A DNA stretch of 64,000 bases, taken from contig NZ_KB906255.1 of the NCBI RefSeq assembly GCF_000381265.1, positions 356,495 through 420,494 on the forward strand. Reading direction: 5' to 3'. Position numbers and translations under genes: made by a program. The notes beneath the pieces are model-generated. The model did not search any database, had not been told where the DNA came from, and saw only the letters and a program-made list of their open reading frames with translations. Source of the DNA: Curvibacter lanceolatus ATCC 14669 (lineage in GTDB: Bacteria > Pseudomonadota > Gammaproteobacteria > Burkholderiales > Burkholderiaceae_C). Of this stretch, positions 55,769 to 64,000 are shown one piece after another. How positions within the stretch are numbered: the first letter of the stretch is position 1; each line of letters opens with the position of its first letter.

Positions 55769-57340
55769 ATGACCCATGACTGCTCCGGCCCCGCCTGGAC
55801 CCACCCGCGCCGGGTGGTCTGGGTGTTGGGCGATCAGCTCTGGTTCGGCCACCCGGCACTGCGCGACTTCGACCCGGCTTGCGACCATGTGTTGATGGTC
55901 GAGGCGCCGGGCGAGGCTTCGGTGGTCTGGAGCCACAAGGCGCGCATCGCGCTGTTCCTGTCGGCCATGCGCCACTTCTGCAACGAGGTGCACCGCCGCG
56001 GCTGGGCCTACACCTATGTGCGCCTGGACGAGCAGCCCGACACCCCCGATCTCGATGGGCGCGCCCTGCACGTTTTACAGGCCTTGAAGCCTGAACTGCT
56101 GCGCCTGTGCGAGCCCGGCGAGTGGCGCACCCTGGAAGACGTGCGCCGGGTCGCCCATGCGGCCGGCGTGGCGCTGGAGGTGCTGCCCGACCCGCATTTC
56201 ATGTGCTCGCGCGCCGAGTTCGCGCGCTGGGCGCTGGGCAAGAAAGAGCTGCGCCAGGAGTTCTTCTACCGCGACATGCGCCGGCGCCACCAGGTGCTCA
56301 TGAACGGGCGCGATCCGGTGGGCGGGCAGTGGAACTTCGATGTCGAGAACCGCCGGGGTTACCCGGCCAGTGGCCCGGGCGCCATCCCCGAGCCCGAGTT
56401 CTTCGAGCCCGACCGCATCACCTTGCAGGTGATCGCGCTGGTCGAAAAGCATTTTCCCGACCATCCAGGCTCATTGGCGCATTTTGGCTGGCCGGTGACG
56501 CGCGAGCAGGCGCTGGAGGCACTGGAGCGCTTTATCTCAGTGCGGCTGGCCCATTTCGGCCCGCACCAGGACGCCCTGTGGACGGCCACGCCCTGGGGTT
56601 GGCACTCGTTGCTGTCGGTGGCGCTCAACCTGCATCTGCTGGACCCGCGTGAGGTGCTGGCCGCCGCCGAGGCCGCCTGGCGCGAGCACCACCTGCCACT
56701 GGCCAGCGTCGAAGGCTTTGTGCGCCAGGTGCTGGGCTGGCGCGAATTCATCCGCGGCGTGTACTGGCTCGACATGCCGCAACTGGCCGAATCCAACCAC
56801 TGGGGCCACCAGCGCGGCCTACCGGCCTGGTACTGGAGCGGCGAGACCCGCATGGCCTGCATGCGCGAGGTGGTGCAGCAGACCCTGGCCCACGGCTATG
56901 CGCACCACATCCAGCGCCTGATGGTCACCGGCCAGTTCGCCTTGCTGGCCGAGATCGAGCCGCGTCAGGTCAGCGACTGGTACCTGGCCATGTACGTCGA
57001 CGCGGTGGAGTGGGTGGAGCTGCCCAACACCCTGGGCATGGCCCTGGGCGCCTGCGGCGGGCGCTTCACCAGCAAGCCCTACATCGCCAGCGGGCAGTAC
57101 ATCCAGCGCATGAGCAACTACTGCGGCGCCTGCCCGTACGACCCTGCTCAGCGCACGGGCGATACCGCCTGTCCGGTCACCGTGCTCTATTGGCGGTTTC
57201 TGCTGCGCCACGAGGAGACATTCAAGGCCCATCCGCGCATGGCCCTGATGGCGCGCAGCCTGGGCCGCCTGCAGCCTGCCGAGCGCCTTGCCATAACCGA
57301 AAAGGCAAATCATGTCCTTGATCACCTCGATGATTTGTAA
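55769..57340 (+). CDS. FeS-type bacterial cryptochrome/photolyase (PhrB-like)
   Basis: Flavoprotein that probably repairs (6-4) photoproducts in blue light. The start VVWVLGDQLWFGHPAL is the DPRP N-terminal domain; conserved segments include QWNFDVENRRGYP, QVLGWREFIRGVYW and MYVDAVEWVELPNTLGMALG. Cysteines in NYCGACPYDP and TACPVT, plus one upstream, fit the four ligands of the FeS-BCP [4Fe-4S] cluster. 523 aa from the ATG at 55769; a TTG 15 bases earlier is an alternative. It shares its promoter region with the peroxidase gene. Confidence 0.93.
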   Translation: MTHDCSGPAWTHPRRVVWVLGDQLWFGHPALRDFDPACDHVLMVEAPGEASVVWSHKARIALFLSAMRHFCNEVHRRGWAYTYVRLDEQPDTPDLDGRALHVLQALKPELLRLCEPGEWRTLEDVRRVAHAAGVALEVLPDPHFMCSRAEFARWALGKKELRQEFFYRDMRRRHQVLMNGRDPVGGQWNFDVENRRGYPASGPGAIPEPEFFEPDRITLQVIALVEKHFPDHPGSLAHFGWPVTREQALEALERFISVRLAHFGPHQDALWTATPWGWHSLLSVALNLHLLDPREVLAAAEAAWREHHLPLASVEGFVRQVLGWREFIRGVYWLDMPQLAESNHWGHQRGLPAWYWSGETRMACMREVVQQTLAHGYAHHIQRLMVTGQFALLAEIEPRQVSDWYLAMYVDAVEWVELPNTLGMALGACGGRFTSKPYIASGQYIQRMSNYCGACPYDPAQRTGDTACPVTVLYWRFLLRHEETFKAHPRMALMARSLGRLQPAERLAITEKANHVLDHLDDL

Positions 57341-57390
57341 AGGTTTTTGAGGCCTCGCCCTTAAAATCGAGGCGATTCACGAAAGACAGC

Positions 57391-58251
57391 ATGCTTTACC
57401 CCGAACTTTTCAAACAACTCGAATCCGTCCGCTGGGACATGGACAAGGACATCCCCTGGGACCAATTCGACGCTTCGCAGCTGTCGGACGAGCAGGCCCA
57501 GACCATCAAGATGAACGCCATCACCGAGTGGGCCGCGCTGCCGGCCACCGAGATGTTCCTGCGTGACAACCGGGGTGACAGCGACTTCTCTGCCTTCATG
57601 TCGATCTGGTTCTTTGAAGAGCAAAAGCACTCGCTGGTGCTGATGGAGTACCTGCGCCGCTTCCGTCCCGACCTGGTGCCCACCGAGCAGGAACTGCACG
57701 AGATCCGTTTTGAATTCGACCCCGCGCCGGCCCTGGAAACCCTGATGCTGCACTTCTGCGGCGAGATCCGCCTCAACCACTGGTACCGCCGTGCCGCCGA
57801 ATGGCACACCGAGCCGGTGATCAAGCAGATCTACACCACCCTCAGCCAGGACGAAGCCCGCCACGGCGGCGCCTACCTGCGCTACATGAAGCGCGCCATC
57901 AACAACTTCGGCAACGAAGCCAAGGCCGCCTTCGCCAAGGTGGGTGTGCTGATGGCCAGCGCCCGCCGCACCGCCCAGGCGCTGCACCCCACCAACCTGC
58001 ACGTCAACAAGCAGCTGTTCCCGCGTGACACCATCCAGAGCCGCCTGCCCAACCCCGAGTGGCTGGAAACCTGGCTCGACAGCCAGATCAACTTCGATGC
58101 CGTGTGGGAAACCAAGGTGGTCGACCGCATCCTGCACAACATGAGCCTGCTGCTGGACCGCAGCTTCAAGACCGTGCAAGAGCTCAACCGCTACCGCAAG
58201 GAAGTCTCGGCCACCCTGGTCAGCCCGGCGGGCGGTGCCCAGCCGGCCTGA
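57391..58251 (+). CDS. Ferritin-like diiron protein
   Basis: 286 aa, all-helical. Carboxylate and His pairs typical of a four-helix diiron site are visible: AITEWAALPATEM, FFEEQKHS, HFCGEIRLNHW and LSQDEARHGGAYL. The spacing of EExxH and DExRH resembles acyl-ACP desaturase-like members of the ferritin superfamily, so either an oxidase/desaturase or an iron-binding role is possible. It lies 50 bases after the photolyase gene and may share its transcript. Confidence 0.85.
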   Translation: MLYPELFKQLESVRWDMDKDIPWDQFDASQLSDEQAQTIKMNAITEWAALPATEMFLRDNRGDSDFSAFMSIWFFEEQKHSLVLMEYLRRFRPDLVPTEQELHEIRFEFDPAPALETLMLHFCGEIRLNHWYRRAAEWHTEPVIKQIYTTLSQDEARHGGAYLRYMKRAINNFGNEAKAAFAKVGVLMASARRTAQALHPTNLHVNKQLFPRDTIQSRLPNPEWLETWLDSQINFDAVWETKVVDRILHNMSLLLDRSFKTVQELNRYRKEVSATLVSPAGGAQPA

Positions 58252-58266
58252 GCCCAGGCCCCTGCG

Positions 58267-58297
58267 ACAAACGGCCCCTCGGGGCCGTTTTGTTTTT
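58267..58297. terminator. Bidirectional terminator after the ferritin-like gene
   Basis: AAACGGCCCC and GGGGCCGTTT pair around TC, with TGTTTTT after; the A-run side serves the converging HD-GYP gene. Confidence 0.9.
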
Positions 58298-58303
58298 CAG
58301 CTT

Positions 58304-59521
58304 TCAGATCAGGGTCAGCAGGCGTTCCAGCGGCAGCTTGACCTTCACCTCGCGCGCGGGCAGCCCGGCGGTGATCTTGAAGTCGGGCCGGGCCGTGTCA
58401 CGCGGTGGGGGCTCGGCCATGGCCATGCCCTGCCGACTGATCACCACGCTCACGCGTGGTGTGCTGGGGGTGGTACCGCGACGTGTCACCACGGCCACTT
58501 CGCCGGAGGCCAGCTTCACGTAAGAGCCCGGGGCGTACATGCCCACCGCCTTGACCAGGGCGGCACCGGCCTCGTCCACTTTCTTGTCTTCGTCAAAGTA
58601 GCTGCCCTGCATGGCGGCCGTGCTGGGCAGCGGAAAGCGCGTGGCGCGCGGGGCCATGCGGGCGCCGAAGATGTCGGCGCGCTGGATCAGCCGAGCCATC
58701 TGCTGGGCCGGGGGGCGGCCCGTCAGCGGGCCGGGGCTGCGGTCGTGGTGGTGGCGCACGGCGTCCAGCCAGTCCGGGTCCTGGATGCCCAGTTTTTTCA
58801 GGATGTCGACCGACTTCTGCGAGTGTCCGTCAATGGCCTCGACCTGGGCTGAGCTCAAAGGCAGGCTTTGCTGGGCCAATTGGTCCTGCAACTCGGTCAT
58901 GCTGATGTTCATGGTCAGCGCCGCCAGCCCCAGGCTGTTCACCCGATCTTCCGGCCACAGCAAGACCGTGCGGGCTGCCAGCATGCACACCACCGACACC
59001 AGCATGGCGTGGGTGGCGCTGTAGAGCCGGGTTTCGCCGGCCGACAAGTGCATCAGCGCAAACAGCGTGGCGTCGGTCTGGCGCTGCGTCAGCAAGGTCA
59101 GGTCGGCGTGCAGCTGGAACAGCCGCGTCATGAAGCTGGTGCTCTCGGGCTGGCGCAGCACATTGCTGGCTCGGGTCTGGATGTCGTGCCAGTTCGGGCG
59201 CGCCGTCGGGTCGGTGATGGTGGGGGCGGTGGTGTCCGGCCCCTTGCCGTCGGTCACGAACTGGGTCGATGCGATGGTGCCCAAGGTCTTGCCCTCGCGC
59301 ACCAACGAGTGCAGCTTGCCTACGTAGGCGCGGTGGCTTTCGCCCGACTCGTCGGTGTCCACGCACAGGCTCATGCCGCGCAGGGCCATCTGTTGCAGCT
59401 CGTCTTTCGACTGAACCACATAGCCCTTCTTGGCCAACAGAACGCCGCTGGCACTGCGCAGGATGAACGGCAGTGGATGACCCAGCGGGATGGTTTCGAG
59501 GTCGAGCTTGACGAGCTTCAT
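58304..59521 (-). CDS. HD-GYP-like protein with degenerate active site
   Basis: 405 aa cytoplasmic protein. The N-terminal 110 residues resemble a DUF3391-type segment, and residues about 115-300 follow the HD-GYP helical order. However, the metal-binding HD dipeptide expected in the LLHDIGK position is replaced (GLAALTMNISM), and the GYP region reads GARMAPRATRFP. HHHDRSPG retains the later His pair. It is therefore probably not a c-di-GMP hydrolase and may bind or sense instead. A C-terminal PilZ-like or beta domain (GSYVKLASGEVAVVTRRG) follows. The ATG at 59521 is preferred to a TTG 12 bases earlier. Confidence 0.8.
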   Translation of the reverse strand: MKLVKLDLETIPLGHPLPFILRSASGVLLAKKGYVVQSKDELQQMALRGMSLCVDTDESGESHRAYVGKLHSLVREGKTLGTIASTQFVTDGKGPDTTAPTITDPTARPNWHDIQTRASNVLRQPESTSFMTRLFQLHADLTLLTQRQTDATLFALMHLSAGETRLYSATHAMLVSVVCMLAARTVLLWPEDRVNSLGLAALTMNISMTELQDQLAQQSLPLSSAQVEAIDGHSQKSVDILKKLGIQDPDWLDAVRHHHDRSPGPLTGRPPAQQMARLIQRADIFGARMAPRATRFPLPSTAAMQGSYFDEDKKVDEAGAALVKAVGMYAPGSYVKLASGEVAVVTRRGTTPSTPRVSVVISRQGMAMAEPPPRDTARPDFKITAGLPAREVKVKLPLERLLTLI

Positions 59522-59578
59522 AGGCGTCGTCAATTATGTATGCGTTCGTAACAAGTGACGCATCGCCGGCCTGGGTGT

Positions 59579-62500
59579 TTACGCTTCTTTTTGACCGATC
59601 GCTGGGGGCGGGGCGTTCCGGCGCCGGCGCCAGGGCCGGCCCTGGGCCAGGTCGTCCATGGCGGTGAAGACGGCTGGAATCACCAGCAGGCTCAGCAGGG
59701 TGGAGGTGATCAGGCCGCCGATCACGGCCACCGCCATGGGCGAGCGGAACGAGGCATCAGCGGCGCCCAGGCCCAGGGCGATCGGCAGCATGCCCGCGCC
59801 CATGGCCAGGGTGGTCATGATGATGGGCCGGGCCCGCTTGTGGCAGGCATCCAACAGGGCCTCGCGGCGGCTCATGCCGTGTTCGCGGCGCGCCAGGATG
59901 GCGTATTCCACCAGCAGGATCGAGTTCTTGGTGGCGATGCCCATCAGCATGATCAGCCCGATCAGCGACGGCATCGAAAAACTCTTCTGCGCCATCAGCA
60001 GGCCCACAAAGGCCCCGCCCAGCGACAGCGGCAGTGCGGCCAGGATCGTCACCGGGTGCAGCAGGTGCTTGAACAACAGCACCAGCACGATGTAAATGCA
60101 CAGCACCCCGGTCAGCATGGCCAGGCCGAAACTGGCAAACAGCTCGCCCATCACCTCGGCGTCGCCCACCTCCACCACCCGCACCCCGGGGGGCAGCTGG
60201 CGCATGGCGGGCAGGGCTTGCACGGCCTTGGCCACATCGCCCAGCGGCAGGCCGGAGAGTTCGATCTCGAAGTTCACATTGCGCGAGCGGTCGTAGCGGT
60301 CGATCACCGCCGGCCCGCCCGAGGCGCTCAGCGTGGCCACCTGGTCGAGCAGCACCGGCCCGCGCGTGCCGGGCACGCTGAGCCGCCCCAGCAGCGCCAG
60401 GTCCTGGCGCGCGGCGGGCTCCAACTGCACCACGATCGGCACCTGGCGCTGGGCCAGGTTGAGTTTGGCCAGGCCCAGCTCATAGTCGCCCACGGTGGCG
60501 ATGCGCAGCGTGTCGGCGATGGCCGTGCTGGTCACGCCCAGGTCGGCGGCACGGGCAAAGTCGGGCCGCACCGCGATCTCGGGCCGAACCAGGCTGGCGC
60601 TCGAGGCCACGCTGCCCAGGCCGGGGATGGTGCGCAGGTCTTTCTCCACCGCCAGGGCGGCCTGCTGCAGGGCCACCGGGTCGTCACCGGTCAGCACCAG
60701 GATGTACTTCTCGCCCGAGCCGCCCAGGCCCACCTTGCTGCGCACGCCGGCCAGCGGCTCCAGCGCCGCGCGCAGGCGGTTTTCCAGCACCGGCTTGGGC
60801 GGGCGCTGGCCGCGCTCGGCCAGTTGCAGCGTCAGGGTGGCCCGCCGCACCTCCGAGGCGCCCTGCGGGGCAAAGGGGTCGCCACCCGCGCTGCCGCCGC
60901 CGATCGTGGTGTAGACGCTCTTCACCTCGGCGATGGCGCTCACCCGCTGGCGGGCCTCTTCGGCCGCGGCCCGGGTCTGGGCCAGCGTGCTGCCGGGGGG
61001 CAACTCCAGGTACACCTGGGTCTGCGAGTTGTCGTCGGGCGGGATGAAGCCGGTGGGCAGCAGCGGGATCAGCAGCAGCGAGCCGACAAAAAAGGCCAGC
61101 GTGAAGCCCAGCGTGGCCCAGCGGTGCCGCAGGCACCAGCCGGCCCAGCGCAGGTACAGGCGCATCCAGCGCGGGTCGGGTTCGGCCTCGGGCTGGGGCC
61201 GCAGCAGGTAGGCCGCCATCATCGGCGTGAGCACCCGCGCCACCAGCAGCGAGGCCAGCACCGCCAGCGCGGCGGTCCAGCCGAACTGCTTGAAGAAGCG
61301 CCCGGCGATGCCGCTCATGAAGGCGGTGGGCAGAAACACCGCCACCAGGGTGAAGGTGGTGGCCACCACGGCCAGGCCGATCTCGTCGGCCGCCTCCATG
61401 GCGGCCTGGTAGGGGCTCTTGCCCATGCGCAGGTGGCGCACGATGTTCTCCACCTCGACGATGGCGTCGTCCACCAGGATGCCCACCACCAGCGACAGCG
61501 CCAGCAAGGTGATCACATTGATCGAAAAGCCCAGCCAGGCCATGCCGATGAAGGCCGGGATCACCGACAGCGGCAGCGCCACCGCCGACACCAGGGTGGC
61601 GCGCGCATCGCGCAGGAACAGCCACACCACCACCACCGCCAGCAGCGCGCCCTCGTACAGCAGGTGCATCGAGCCGTCGTATTCGTCCTGCACCGGGGCC
61701 ACAAAATCGAAGGCCTCGGTGATCTCCACATCGGGCCGCTCGGCACGCAGCGCGGCCAGGGCCTGGCGCACCGCCGCGCCCACCTCCACTTCGCTGGCGC
61801 CGCGGCTGCGCGCCACCTCGAAGCCCACCACCGGCTGGCCGTTCAGCAGGGCCGCGGCCCGGGGCTCGGCCACGGTGTCGCTGACCCGGGCCAGCTGGCT
61901 CAGGCGCAGCTGGCGCCCGTCGCCCAGCGGCAGGGCCAGCGCGGCCACGCCGGCCGCGTCCTGCACCGTGGCCAGGGTGCGCACGGGTTGCTCGCCGCCG
62001 CCCAGGTCGGTGCGCCCGCCGGCGCTTTCCACCTGCACCTGGCGCAGCTGGCGCGACACCTCGGCCGCCGTCACCCCCAGGGCCTGCAGCTTCAAGGGGT
62101 CCAGCGCCACCTGGATCTGCCGTTCGGCGCCGCCGACCCGGTTCACGGCGCCCACGCCGCGCACCGTCAGCAGGCGCCGCGCCACGGTGTTGTCCACGAA
62201 CCAGGACAGGGCCTCGTCGTCCAGTGCGGCGCTGCGCACGCTGTAGGCCAGGATGGGCTGGGCGGCCAGGTCCATCTTGGTGACGATGGGGTCGCGCACA
62301 TCGGCGGGCAGATCGGCGCGCACGCGCGAGACGGCCGAGCGCACATCGTCCACCGCCTCCTGCACCGGCTTTTCCAGGCGGAACTCGGCCGTCAGGGTGA
62401 CGCCGCCGTCCTGCACCTTGGTGTAGAGGTGCTTCAGGCCCTGCAGCGTGGCCAGGCTGTTCTCGATCTTGCGCGCCACGTCGTTTTCCAGCTGTGCGGG

Positions 62501-62665
62501 CGCCGCCCCGGGCAGTGACACCGTCACCGTCACCGTGGGCAGGTCGATGTCGGGAAAGTTCTGCACCTTCATGCCCTGGAAGGCCACCAGCCCACCGAAG
62601 GTGAGCAGCACGAACAGCATCAGGGCCGGAACCGGGTTGCGGATGGACCAGGCGGAGACATTCAT
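59579..62665 (-). CDS. RND efflux permease, HAE-1 family
   Basis: Inner-membrane proton-driven exporter of 1028 aa with the usual duplicated plan: helix 1, a large periplasmic porter domain, helices 2-7, a second porter domain, helices 8-12. The proton-relay Asp pair is in VVGILVDDAIVEVENIVRH. The signature FPDIDLPTVTVTVSLPGAAP near the N-terminus marks AcrB/MdtB-like pumps. Substrates cannot be read from sequence. The adaptor gene is immediately upstream (10-base gap). Confidence 0.95.
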   Translation of the reverse strand: MNVSAWSIRNPVPALMLFVLLTFGGLVAFQGMKVQNFPDIDLPTVTVTVSLPGAAPAQLENDVARKIENSLATLQGLKHLYTKVQDGGVTLTAEFRLEKPVQEAVDDVRSAVSRVRADLPADVRDPIVTKMDLAAQPILAYSVRSAALDDEALSWFVDNTVARRLLTVRGVGAVNRVGGAERQIQVALDPLKLQALGVTAAEVSRQLRQVQVESAGGRTDLGGGEQPVRTLATVQDAAGVAALALPLGDGRQLRLSQLARVSDTVAEPRAAALLNGQPVVGFEVARSRGASEVEVGAAVRQALAALRAERPDVEITEAFDFVAPVQDEYDGSMHLLYEGALLAVVVVWLFLRDARATLVSAVALPLSVIPAFIGMAWLGFSINVITLLALSLVVGILVDDAIVEVENIVRHLRMGKSPYQAAMEAADEIGLAVVATTFTLVAVFLPTAFMSGIAGRFFKQFGWTAALAVLASLLVARVLTPMMAAYLLRPQPEAEPDPRWMRLYLRWAGWCLRHRWATLGFTLAFFVGSLLLIPLLPTGFIPPDDNSQTQVYLELPPGSTLAQTRAAAEEARQRVSAIAEVKSVYTTIGGGSAGGDPFAPQGASEVRRATLTLQLAERGQRPPKPVLENRLRAALEPLAGVRSKVGLGGSGEKYILVLTGDDPVALQQAALAVEKDLRTIPGLGSVASSASLVRPEIAVRPDFARAADLGVTSTAIADTLRIATVGDYELGLAKLNLAQRQVPIVVQLEPAARQDLALLGRLSVPGTRGPVLLDQVATLSASGGPAVIDRYDRSRNVNFEIELSGLPLGDVAKAVQALPAMRQLPPGVRVVEVGDAEVMGELFASFGLAMLTGVLCIYIVLVLLFKHLLHPVTILAALPLSLGGAFVGLLMAQKSFSMPSLIGLIMLMGIATKNSILLVEYAILARREHGMSRREALLDACHKRARPIIMTTLAMGAGMLPIALGLGAADASFRSPMAVAVIGGLITSTLLSLLVIPAVFTAMDDLAQGRPWRRRRNAPPPAIGQKEA

Positions 62666-62675
62666 GCCGGGCTCC

Positions 62676-63788
62676 TCAGCGCTGGGGGGCCGCCGGGGCG
62701 CCCGAGGTTGGCGGGTTGCTCACCCGCACCCGGTCGCCCTGGTTCAGAAAGCCGGCGCCTTGCAGCACCACCGTGGCCCCGGGGGCCAGGCCGCGCAGCA
62801 CTTCCACCTGCTCGCCCTGGCGGCGCCCGGTTTCCACCTTGCGCTGCTGCACGTTCTGCTGCGCGTCCAGCTCAAACACATAGCTGAAGCCGTCGCGCAC
62901 CACCAGCGCCTGCTGCGGCAGGGTCAGGGCGGGGCTCTGGCCCAGCTCGAACTCGCCGCGGGCGAACAGGCCCGGGCGCAGCTCGGGGTGGGGCTTCAGG
63001 TCGACATAGACCAGGGCGTTGCGCGTCTGCGGGTCGATGGTGGGCGCCAGCTGGCGTACCTCCCCCATCACCTGGGCCCCGCTGGGCAGGCCCAGGCGCA
63101 CCCGGGTGCCCCGGCGCAGGCGCGGCAGCTCGGCGGCGGTCACTTCGGCGCGCCACTCCAGCCGGTTCTGCCGGATCAGGCGGAACAGCTCGGTGCCACT
63201 GGCGGGCACGGCCCCCACGGTGGCGCTGCGGGCCGAGATCACGCCGCTGTCGGGCGCCAGCACCTGGGTCTGGCGCAGCCGCAGCGCCTGGGTCTGCACA
63301 CTGGCGCGCGCCGCCAGCACGCGGGCCTGGGCGGCCCGTTCGGCGCTCAGGGCCTGGCTGATCTGCTGCTCGCTCAGCGCCCCGCCGGCCTGCACCTGGC
63401 GCGTGCGGCTGGCGTTGGCCACGGCCTCGTCGGCATGGGCTTCGGCCTCCAGCAGGGCGGCCCGGGCCTGGGCCAGGTCGGCTTGCACGGTCTCGTCGGC
63501 CAGGCGGGCCAGCAGCTGGCCGGCGCGCACCGTGTCGCCCACGTTGACCAGCACCTGGGTCAGGCGCAGGCCCTGGGCTTCCAGGCTGACCAGGGCCTCC
63601 TGCCAGGCGGCCACGTTGCCGTTGGCGCTGAGCTGCAAGGGCAGTGTGGCCTGGCTGGGCCGGGTGGTGCTGACGGTCAGGGCCGGGCGGGCCGGGGCGG
63701 GTTCGGCACCCTGGGCCAGGGGGGCGGTCAGCCCCAGCAGGCCGGGCAGGCAAGCCAGGGCCAGGGCGGCGAGTCGTGTGCGGTTCAT
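62676..63788 (-). CDS. RND efflux periplasmic adaptor (membrane fusion protein)
   Basis: 370 aa with a signal peptide ending AQGAEP. A barrel-sandwich/lipoyl half-motif (VSLEAQGLRLTQVLVNVGDTV) is followed by a coiled-coil hairpin rich in Ala (residues 105-185), the second lipoyl half (VLAPDSGVISAR) and beta-barrel and membrane-proximal domains. It bridges the RND permease and the outer-membrane channel. The ATG at 63788 begins nine bases after the channel gene stop. Confidence 0.94.
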   Translation of the reverse strand: MNRTRLAALALACLPGLLGLTAPLAQGAEPAPARPALTVSTTRPSQATLPLQLSANGNVAAWQEALVSLEAQGLRLTQVLVNVGDTVRAGQLLARLADETVQADLAQARAALLEAEAHADEAVANASRTRQVQAGGALSEQQISQALSAERAAQARVLAARASVQTQALRLRQTQVLAPDSGVISARSATVGAVPASGTELFRLIRQNRLEWRAEVTAAELPRLRRGTRVRLGLPSGAQVMGEVRQLAPTIDPQTRNALVYVDLKPHPELRPGLFARGEFELGQSPALTLPQQALVVRDGFSYVFELDAQQNVQQRKVETGRRQGEQVEVLRGLAPGATVVLQGAGFLNQGDRVRVSNPPTSGAPAAPQR

Positions 63789-63796
63789 GTCGGGTC

Positions 63797-64000
63797 TCAC
63801 AGGGCGGGGCCGGGGCGGGCCGTGCCCGCGGGGGCGGCGGCTTCTTGGGTGATGTCGGTCGTGGCGTCGGGTGTGGTGGCGGTCGTGGCCTTGGACGTCA
63901 CGTTGGATGTCGCTTCGGGCGCGGCGGTGTTGCCGTCCCAGCCGCCACCGGCGGCGCGGTACAGGTTGATCCAGGCCAGCTGGCGCTCCAGGGCCAGGGT
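63797..64000 (-). CDS. Outer-membrane efflux channel, NodT family (C-terminal end only)
   Basis: The last 67 codons of a TolC-like protein. LAWINLYRAAGGGWDG is the conserved last helix of NodT-type outer-membrane factors, followed by an unusual 40-residue Thr/Ala-rich tail (ATSNVTSKATTATTPDATTD). The rest of the gene is beyond the window. It would be the first gene of the channel-adaptor-permease operon as far as seen. Confidence 0.85.
   Translation of the reverse strand, partial: TLALERQLAWINLYRAAGGGWDGNTAAPEATSNVTSKATTATTPDATTDITQEAAAPAGTARPGPAL

Noticed and set aside
59555-62518. Nearly 1000-codon plus-strand frame opposite the RND permease
   Set aside because: The His/Gln/Gly-rich translation has no domain; the minus-strand frame is an unmistakable HAE-1 pump.

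Overview
The window is high-GC chromosomal DNA from a betaproteobacterium of the order Burkholderiales, most like the Comamonadaceae or the Leptothrix/Rubrivivax group. The evidence is the gene set (Bug-type tricarboxylate-binding protein, TfpX pilin accessory protein, short-type ArgC, DUF3717-DUF1289 fusion, YaeQ, recA-recX-sucCD neighbourhood) and the codon bias of nearly every gene. No rRNA, tRNA, CRISPR array, integrase or transposase was found.

Layout. 1-9.5 kb: end of an amino-acid ABC binding-protein gene, a diguanylate cyclase behind a perfect FNR/Anr-type box, a slyD-yciH-DUF3820 operon, a metallo-beta-lactamase-fold lipoprotein, a methyltransferase, a Bug-type binding protein and a frameshifted AidB-like acyl-CoA dehydrogenase with a divergent TetR regulator. 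9.7-20.5 kb: topoisomerase III with a C-terminal SWIB domain, divergent from a SET-domain methyltransferase; birA; a SPOR protein; a TctDE-like two-component system; a MarR regulator with its operator; SOS-boxed recA with recX; argC. 20.6-23.5 kb: sucCD and a TerC transporter.

23.9-39.7 kb: a signalling block (PP2C phosphatase, FHA protein, CHASE2 adenylate cyclase, cyclic-nucleotide phosphodiesterase) leads into a type IV pilin with a sigma-54 promoter. An AT-richer glycan cluster follows: GT2, a GT-C-like membrane protein in two pieces, GT4, Wzx flippase and a second GT4. Its first four junctions are all ATGA overlaps. It sits between pilA and moaC, the pilin accessory gene tfpX and an M48 protease gene. 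Just beyond, an AT-rich FkbM methyltransferase gene lies between two copies of a 94-bp sequence that is the 3' end of the M48 gene, so the insertion left both neighbouring genes with intact ends.

41.3-47.5 kb: small membrane and conserved proteins, a second TerC gene under a yybP-ykoY (manganese) riboswitch, yaeQ, purB and a glutathione S-transferase. 47.6-58.3 kb: an eight-gene membrane-lipid modification operon (CFA-type methyltransferase, DUF1365, FAD oxidoreductase, MFS, SDR and others) next to a glutathione peroxidase, an FeS-type photolyase and a ferritin-like protein, resembling a light or singlet-oxygen stress island. 58.3-64 kb: a degenerate HD-GYP protein and an RND efflux operon cut by the window edge.

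The candidates for something undescribed are the pilin-linked glycan island with its uniform start/stop coupling, the 94-bp duplication around the FkbM gene, the cAMP module beside the pilin, tandem-dimer repeats in two convergent intergenic gaps, and the triple palindrome between argC and sucC.
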